A DNA stretch of 9,151 bases from Pseudomonadota bacterium (GTDB taxonomy: Bacteria > Bdellovibrionota > Bacteriovoracia > Bacteriovoracales > Bacteriovoracaceae): the NCBI GenBank assembly GCA_023432655.1, contig JAEYUK010000280.1:1-9151 (forward strand), given 5' to 3'. The position numbers and the translations under genes were made by a program. This document shows, in pieces, positions 5,571 through 9,151 of the stretch; position 1 is the first letter of the stretch; each line of letters starts with the position of its first letter. The notes beneath the pieces are model-generated. The model was not told where the DNA came from and did no database searches. It saw only the letters and a list, made by a program, of their open reading frames with translations.

Positions 5571-6980
5571 CTATTTAATCCAATGAGAAATGATTGTTTC
5601 CATTTTTGCTTGGGCCGCGAGGACTGACGGAATTCTTGAAATATTTAAATCATTACAATGGGCGGAACCTTCCATCATAAAGAGATCAAAACCAGAATTG
5701 GTTTGAACACTTCCATCGATAACAGAAAGAGTTAGCCATGGATCATTAGTTCCATTGGTAAAAATGATTTTTGAAGTTTCAGGTTTAAATAGAGGATAAA
5801 ACCACTCATCATTTAAAGCACCATCAATTCCCATAGGTACCTGGTAAAGTCTTTTACAAACAAGATCATGGTATTCTAAATCAATTTTTGACGAACGAGA
5901 GGTATCATTACCAGATCCGTTGGCCACCTGGAACCAACCAAATTCACGGCAGCTCTGCCACATCCACTGCCTCATATTATCTTCAGCGGTCACAACTTCT
6001 CTTTCTGCTACTGCCAGAGAAATCTCAAAAGGAGTTGTTCTCATAGAGCTCAGAACAGAAAGTCCACCCTTAGCATAACCTTGGATTAAATCGCTTGATG
6101 TCGCTAAAGCATCACAAAATACTTTATCACGGCCATACTGGACGGCCGCCGCCAGCATGTCAGCAACCACATAGAGGAAGTCTCCGTCGTTTACGACATT
6201 ACTTGCTTGAAAAATTTTCTTAACTTCAAGTGCCCCTTCAGGAGTCTGCATTTTCTCTTCGATTAATTTTACGGCCGCACGAACATTGTCCCCGCAGTTA
6301 GATTTGTTCACAACCTTGGCCACGTGTGCATCATACTCAAAGAACTCGTTCTTCATGAAAACAGGGGCCGAAGAAGCAAGAGCACCGGCCACTAGTTCAG
6401 GATGTTTTTCGCGATAGAAGGCCGCAAGTGTTCCAGCATAAGAGCCACCGAAAGCAACCCAGGGGCCAGTCATGCCACGCTCTTTCATCATGTGACGTTG
6501 AAATGTTGCCAGATCATCAATCGCTGCCTGAAGGTTCAAATGCTTCAGATTGGCCGCTTTAAGATGAGTTGTAGGTAAACTTTCTCCGTAGTAGCGGTGC
6601 TCGAGCGCCACCAGGTGAGCATTCAAAGTTTTAGCGAGACCTTCCACAAAGGAATAAGAGCCTGTTCCGGCACAATTCCACTCTCCACAAATGATATAAA
6701 AAACTGGGGACTCATTGTTCTTGGCGTAACGAGAATCAACAAAGAAGCGCTGTTTAAATGTTTTTTTAGAATAAGGTTTCGAGTGATCGAGTTTCTGATC
6801 ATAAAAACCAATCTCTTCACTTCTCATTGTGCCGTCGGCCCGAAGCTTCAGATACTGACTAGAAGAGTCCCCTGACTGCATAAGCAGTGATTTTTTATGG
6901 AAGAGTAGGCCATGATTCATGGCGAGGGCGCTAAAAGAAAAAGTGAGCGCCAAAGAAACGGTGAGGTGCTTAAACAACAT
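5571..6980 (-). CDS. secreted S28-family serine peptidase (prolyl carboxypeptidase/DPP7-like)
   Basis: A 469-residue exported alpha/beta-hydrolase peptidase. Residues 1-20 are a signal peptide (ends SALA). Ser180 in GGSYAG is the nucleophile, Asp413 (TNGTNDPW) and His441 (GSAHCND) complete the triad. Further family marks are EHRYYGES at 127-134 and QSCREFGWFQ at 342-351. Members in animals remove residues next to proline: prolyl carboxypeptidase from the C-terminus, DPP7 as N-terminal dipeptides. Which mode applies here cannot be read from sequence. Seven cysteines in the mature part (98, 103, 229, 289, 344, 375, 442) fit a disulfide-bonded periplasmic or secreted enzyme. AAGGAG five bases before the ATG fixes the start. 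The gene is a single-gene unit between its own promoter and a strong terminator. Confidence 0.92.
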   Translation of the reverse strand: MLFKHLTVSLALTFSFSALAMNHGLLFHKKSLLMQSGDSSSQYLKLRADGTMRSEEIGFYDQKLDHSKPYSKKTFKQRFFVDSRYAKNNESPVFYIICGEWNCAGTGSYSFVEGLAKTLNAHLVALEHRYYGESLPTTHLKAANLKHLNLQAAIDDLATFQRHMMKERGMTGPWVAFGGSYAGTLAAFYREKHPELVAGALASSAPVFMKNEFFEYDAHVAKVVNKSNCGDNVRAAVKLIEEKMQTPEGALEVKKIFQASNVVNDGDFLYVVADMLAAAVQYGRDKVFCDALATSSDLIQGYAKGGLSVLSSMRTTPFEISLAVAEREVVTAEDNMRQWMWQSCREFGWFQVANGSGNDTSRSSKIDLEYHDLVCKRLYQVPMGIDGALNDEWFYPLFKPETSKIIFTNGTNDPWLTLSVIDGSVQTNSGFDLFMMEGSAHCNDLNISRIPSVLAAQAKMETIISHWIK

Positions 6981-7010
6981 GGGGTCTCCTTGAGTGAAAT
7001 CAACCCAGCA

Positions 7011-7039
7011 TTCATATCAACATCACGAAAACTGAGCAA
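7011..7039 (-). promoter_or_regulatory. promoter of the S28 peptidase gene
   Basis: On the minus strand TTGCTC (7034-7039) and TATGAA (7011-7016) are spaced by exactly 17 bases. Transcription would start about 25 bases before the ATG at 6980, leaving room for the AAGGAG ribosome site at 6985-6991. Confidence 0.5.
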
Positions 7040-7058
7040 GGGAGTGTTTACAATTTAC

Positions 7059-7073
7059 TGCCTAAATTTGGCA
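7059..7073. promoter_or_regulatory. dyad-symmetric site between divergent genes, operator-like
   Basis: TGCCTAAATTTGGCA has 4-bp arms TGCC/GGCA around a 7-base AT-rich centre that is itself nearly symmetric. It lies 20 bases upstream of the S28 -35 hexamer and 12 bases upstream of the -10 of the divergent small gene. That is where a dimeric regulator could act on both. No regulator is identified. Confidence 0.4.
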
Positions 7074-7084
7074 TCAAATGTGCT

Positions 7085-7090
7085 TATAAA
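7085..7090 (+). promoter_or_regulatory. -10 element of the 59-residue protein gene
   Basis: TATAAA matches the consensus at five of six positions. Transcription would start near 7097, just ahead of the GGAGG ribosome site at 7102-7106. No good -35 hexamer is correctly placed; TTGGCA at 7068-7073 is too close, so an activator may be needed. Confidence 0.45.
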
Positions 7091-7111
7091 TTGAGATAAC
7101 TGGAGGAAATC

Positions 7112-7291
7112 ATGATCAGAAGGAAGTTATCCGGTAAAACGCGCTTAGTCCTTGGGTCCCTTTCTTACCTTAAAGAAGAGATTAAAACTCTCAATAGAGC
7201 CAAGATGCGGGCCCTTAAAAAAATCATTTCAGGCTATATTGAAATGAAATTCAATCAACGCAAGTTAAATCCCGGATTAGACGAGATTTGA
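7112..7291 (+). CDS. 59-residue strongly basic protein of unknown function
   Basis: A short gene with GGAGG five bases before its ATG and a good -10 upstream. The product (MIRRKLSGKTRLVLGSLSYL and so on, ending NPGLDEI) has 15 Lys/Arg against 5 Asp/Glu, no cysteine and no signal peptide. It looks mainly helical, with a stretch around residues 17-47 of alternating basic and hydrophobic residues. That composition suits a nucleic-acid-binding or ribosome-associated protein, or a membrane-active peptide; none of these is shown. The last 41 bases overlap the 3' end of the convergent DUF885 gene. A 7-bp hairpin without a T-tract (7293-7309) follows the stop directly. The strand and start are well supported, the role is not. 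Confidence 0.72.
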   Translation: MIRRKLSGKTRLVLGSLSYLKEEIKTLNRAKMRALKKIISGYIEMKFNQRKLNPGLDEI

Positions 7292-9059
7292 TTTCTTCCA
7301 GTGGAAGAAGCCCTAAGTCTAAGACAGCATCATTAAAGCAGCGCTCATCTAAAATGGCATTGGCCTTTTTGGCGACAGCTTTTTTAGCTTCAGTTAAAAT
7401 CTTATAACCATAATAGTAAGAAGGGGCCTGAGCAGGATACACATAGGCATAACGGTCAAATTCTATTTTGGCCCAGTTCTTTGAAAAGCCTAATTCTTTA
7501 ACATAAACATCTTCGATTCTTTGGTAGCCGATCTTTCCCAGATTAAGTTCTGGATCAAGAAACATCCGGGCCATACGCCAAAGTCTTCTTTGAAGGATGA
7601 TAAATTTAACTTCGTCCTCAACATGAGGCCGGATAATCTCTTCAGCGTAAAGACCCCAGCCTTCAGTATTGGCACTGTTAGAGGCAAACCAGGCGCGGAT
7701 ATAACTCACTCCTCGCTCTTTCATCGTATGAAACTGGACTGCGTGTCCAGGTACTGCCTCGTGGGCGGTTAAATCAACGATGGCCTCTTTAAAAGTAAAA
7801 TCATCAATTCCTTCCTCGCCCTGAGCGGTAGGAATCACAAACTGGGCCTTCTCCTTGGTCTTGGAGACCAGCGGAACACCTCGATAATGAGGAGATGGAG
7901 TTGATTTCATTTCAGCTGGAGTGGCCAGGCGAATGATAAAATCTAGCCCAGGGTCAAGTGTGAGGAGCTTTTTGTCTTGAACGAGCTTTTTCAATTCATC
8001 ACTTACCTTTAGGTAGGCATGAAGAATCTCTTTATCTGTTCCGAGCCTTCTTGATTTAAGAAAGTTCACCACGAATACAGGATCATTCTTAGATAACTTA
8101 TGTTTTTGGGCCAGTTTTTTTGCGAGCTCAGAGAACTCCTTGTAGGTCCGATTATAATCGTTATGGCCGGTTTGAATAAGGCCTTCTGGAGAAAGAAGGA
8201 TACCGCGAGTTTTGAGCATGAGACCGTAGTATTCAACCGGAGTCTCGAAAGTTTTACGAGCATAAGGAAGAATTTTTTTTCTTAGGAACTCTCGGTATTC
8301 GAGATCCTGATTTTTAAGTTCTTCAAAATCAGCTTTCCATTCTGAGCTATGCCACTTCGAGAGTAGTTTTTCAATTTGATCCAAATACAAAGGGCTGGCA
8401 TTTAGGTAATCTTCAATTTCTTTTTTAAGAGGCCAAAATCCCCTTTTTCGGTTCTGGGCCAGTTTATCCATCTTTTCCAAAAGATAGGCCTTCACTCCAT
8501 CTGCTAAGGGCAAACTCGCTTCCCCTCCACGCACATAGGAACGAAAACGCGCCATACCGCTATTAATCTTTTCCTGAGGAGCATCTTCAAAAATCAACTT
8601 TTCTAGACCTGATAGAACAATGTCAGTCAGTGGTATGAATGGAACGGCCCCAATTTCCTTTTCCAATTCGGCTTCCGCCATTTCCAGTGCCAAAGAATCC
8701 TGAAGGATTTTGACATCCGTTTTATATTCCGGATGAAGATCCTGTTCTAGAATCTCACTTACCCGCTTATGCCATTTATAAGCATGCACATAGTGCTTCT
8801 GATCCAAATCTCTTGAAAAAGAGGTGGTGTAAGGATCAAAACGCTTATACCCCATGGCACTTACTGATTCAGGAGAAAGTTCTCCTAAAGATAGAGCATA
8901 TTCACGGGCCAGATTATTTGAGAGTTCTTTCCAGGAAAGATTCTGTTTGGATTTATTCTGGGATGAACAGCTTAAGAGGAGCACTAACAATGAAGTAAGA
9001 ATGGAGTATTTAATCATTTTACGCACCGCACAGTAGGGTAATTTTTTCACAGCAGTCAT
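7251..9059 (-). CDS. DUF885-family metallopeptidase-like lipoprotein
   Basis: A 602-residue predicted envelope lipoprotein. Its hydrophobic stretch ends in LLLSC, so Cys31 should be lipidated. The DUF885 domain (belonging to the zincin-like peptidases) fills most of the rest. The presumed zinc site is His433-Glu434 and His439 in TAHEAVPGHAVQF, with Glu467 in TEGWGLYAEE. YPAQAPSYYYG at 541-551 and CFNDAVLDLGLLPLEEI at 574-590 are further family marks. The expected role is peptide hydrolysis on the periplasmic face of a membrane; the substrate is unknown. The start is uncertain. The ATG at 9059 has a promoter (TTGTAA-17-TTAAAG) ending seven bases upstream and would be leaderless. The ATG at 9017 gives a neater signal peptide (MIKYSILTSLLVLLLSC), but has no ribosome site or promoter. 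Confidence 0.88.
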   Translation of the reverse strand: MTAVKKLPYCAVRKMIKYSILTSLLVLLLSCSSQNKSKQNLSWKELSNNLAREYALSLGELSPESVSAMGYKRFDPYTTSFSRDLDQKHYVHAYKWHKRVSEILEQDLHPEYKTDVKILQDSLALEMAEAELEKEIGAVPFIPLTDIVLSGLEKLIFEDAPQEKINSGMARFRSYVRGGEASLPLADGVKAYLLEKMDKLAQNRKRGFWPLKKEIEDYLNASPLYLDQIEKLLSKWHSSEWKADFEELKNQDLEYREFLRKKILPYARKTFETPVEYYGLMLKTRGILLSPEGLIQTGHNDYNRTYKEFSELAKKLAQKHKLSKNDPVFVVNFLKSRRLGTDKEILHAYLKVSDELKKLVQDKKLLTLDPGLDFIIRLATPAEMKSTPSPHYRGVPLVSKTKEKAQFVIPTAQGEEGIDDFTFKEAIVDLTAHEAVPGHAVQFHTMKERGVSYIRAWFASNSANTEGWGLYAEEIIRPHVEDEVKFIILQRRLWRMARMFLDPELNLGKIGYQRIEDVYVKELGFSKNWAKIEFDRYAYVYPAQAPSYYYGYKILTEAKKAVAKKANAILDERCFNDAVLDLGLLPLEEIKSRLIRDLTCVD

Positions 9060-9066
9060 TTTGCAG

Positions 9067-9095
9067 CTTTAAAGAGCATACCTAATGATTTACAA
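9067..9095 (-). promoter_or_regulatory. promoter of the DUF885 gene, probably giving a leaderless transcript
   Basis: On the minus strand TTGTAA (9090-9095) and TTAAAG (9067-9072) are spaced by 17 bases, and the -10 ends seven bases before the ATG at 9059. No Shine-Dalgarno site lies between. Confidence 0.45.
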
Positions 9096-9128
9096 GATGG
9101 TGAATATTTTATTCGCAGGAGGAGCAAA

Positions 9129-9151
9129 ATGAAACTCGCATTAATGTGCCT
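9129..9151 (+). CDS. start of a gene running off the right edge, probable signal-peptide protein
   Basis: The ATG at 9129 has AGGAGGAG at 9117-9124, one of the strongest ribosome sites in the window. Only MKLALMC plus part of an eighth codon is visible. The Lys followed by hydrophobic residues fits a signal peptide, and nothing more can be said. It is divergent from the DUF885 gene across a 69-base gap. Confidence 0.65.

Noticed and set aside
7068..7073. TTGGCA as the -35 hexamer of the 59-residue gene
   Set aside because: It is only 11 bases from the TATAAA -10, too close for a sigma-70 promoter, and is better explained as half of the dyad at 7059-7073.
6912..7094. 60-residue plus-strand frame crossing the S28 signal peptide and the divergent promoter region
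   Set aside because: It runs antisense through coding sequence, a ribosome site and promoters, and has no proper Shine-Dalgarno site of its own.
8273..8280. A8 tracts on the coding strand of the DUF885 gene (here) and the TonB-like gene (4067-4074) as slippage sites
   Set aside because: They encode ordinary Lys codons in uninterrupted frames, and runs of this length are common in AT-rich genomes; no shifted frame leads to a sensible product.
8813..9036. Two overlapping 60-61-residue plus-strand frames opposite the DUF885 start
   Set aside because: Antisense shadows of the DUF885 gene with no initiation signals.

Overview
The window looks like a chromosomal segment of a Gram-negative, moderately AT-rich bacterium. 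Exported peptidases, lipoprotein signals, a TonB-type protein and small lipoproteins point to a Bdellovibrionota/Bacteriovorax-like predator. That placement is an inference from protein style, not from a marker gene. There are eleven complete protein genes and one start fragment. I see no rRNA, tRNA, CRISPR array, insertion sequence or prophage. No gene-free stretch exceeds 300 bases; the longest gap is 2890-3053 (164 bases).

Layout, left to right. (1) A secreted lysyl-endopeptidase-type serine protease (85-1308, +) faces a single-domain response regulator (1288-1701, -). The two coding regions overlap by 21 bases, and the protease terminator lies inside the regulator gene. (2) Upstream of the regulator on the same strand is a secreted M28 zinc aminopeptidase (1810-2889, -). 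(3) A small protein of unknown function (3054-3440, +) converges with a TonB-C-terminal membrane protein (3443-4282, -). (4) A NudK-type Nudix hydrolase (4374-4943, +) is followed two bases later by a cysteine-rich lipoprotein (4946-5299, +) and then by a separate 44-residue lipoprotein gene (5389-5523, +). (5) A strong, probably bidirectional terminator separates the latter from a secreted S28 serine peptidase (5571-6980, -). (6) Divergent from the S28 gene is a 59-residue very basic protein gene (7112-7291, +), whose end overlaps a large DUF885 metallopeptidase-like lipoprotein (7251-9059, -). (7) The first codons of another signal-peptide protein begin at 9129 (+).

Functionally, four exported hydrolases occur within 9 kb: trypsin-like endopeptidase, aminopeptidase, prolyl-type exopeptidase and DUF885. 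Together they would suit complete extracytoplasmic breakdown of protein, as expected of a predator or scavenger. They sit in separate transcription units, so joint regulation is not shown.

Gene starts fall into two classes. Seven starts have clear Shine-Dalgarno sites. Five (regulator, M28, TonB-like, NudK, DUF885) have none, but carry a -10-like hexamer 6-7 bases before the ATG, which suggests leaderless transcripts. Other points worth checking are two tiny genes (44 and 59 residues), a G7 tract in the M28 signal-peptide codons, and a dyad TGCC-N7-GGCA between the S28 and 59-residue genes.
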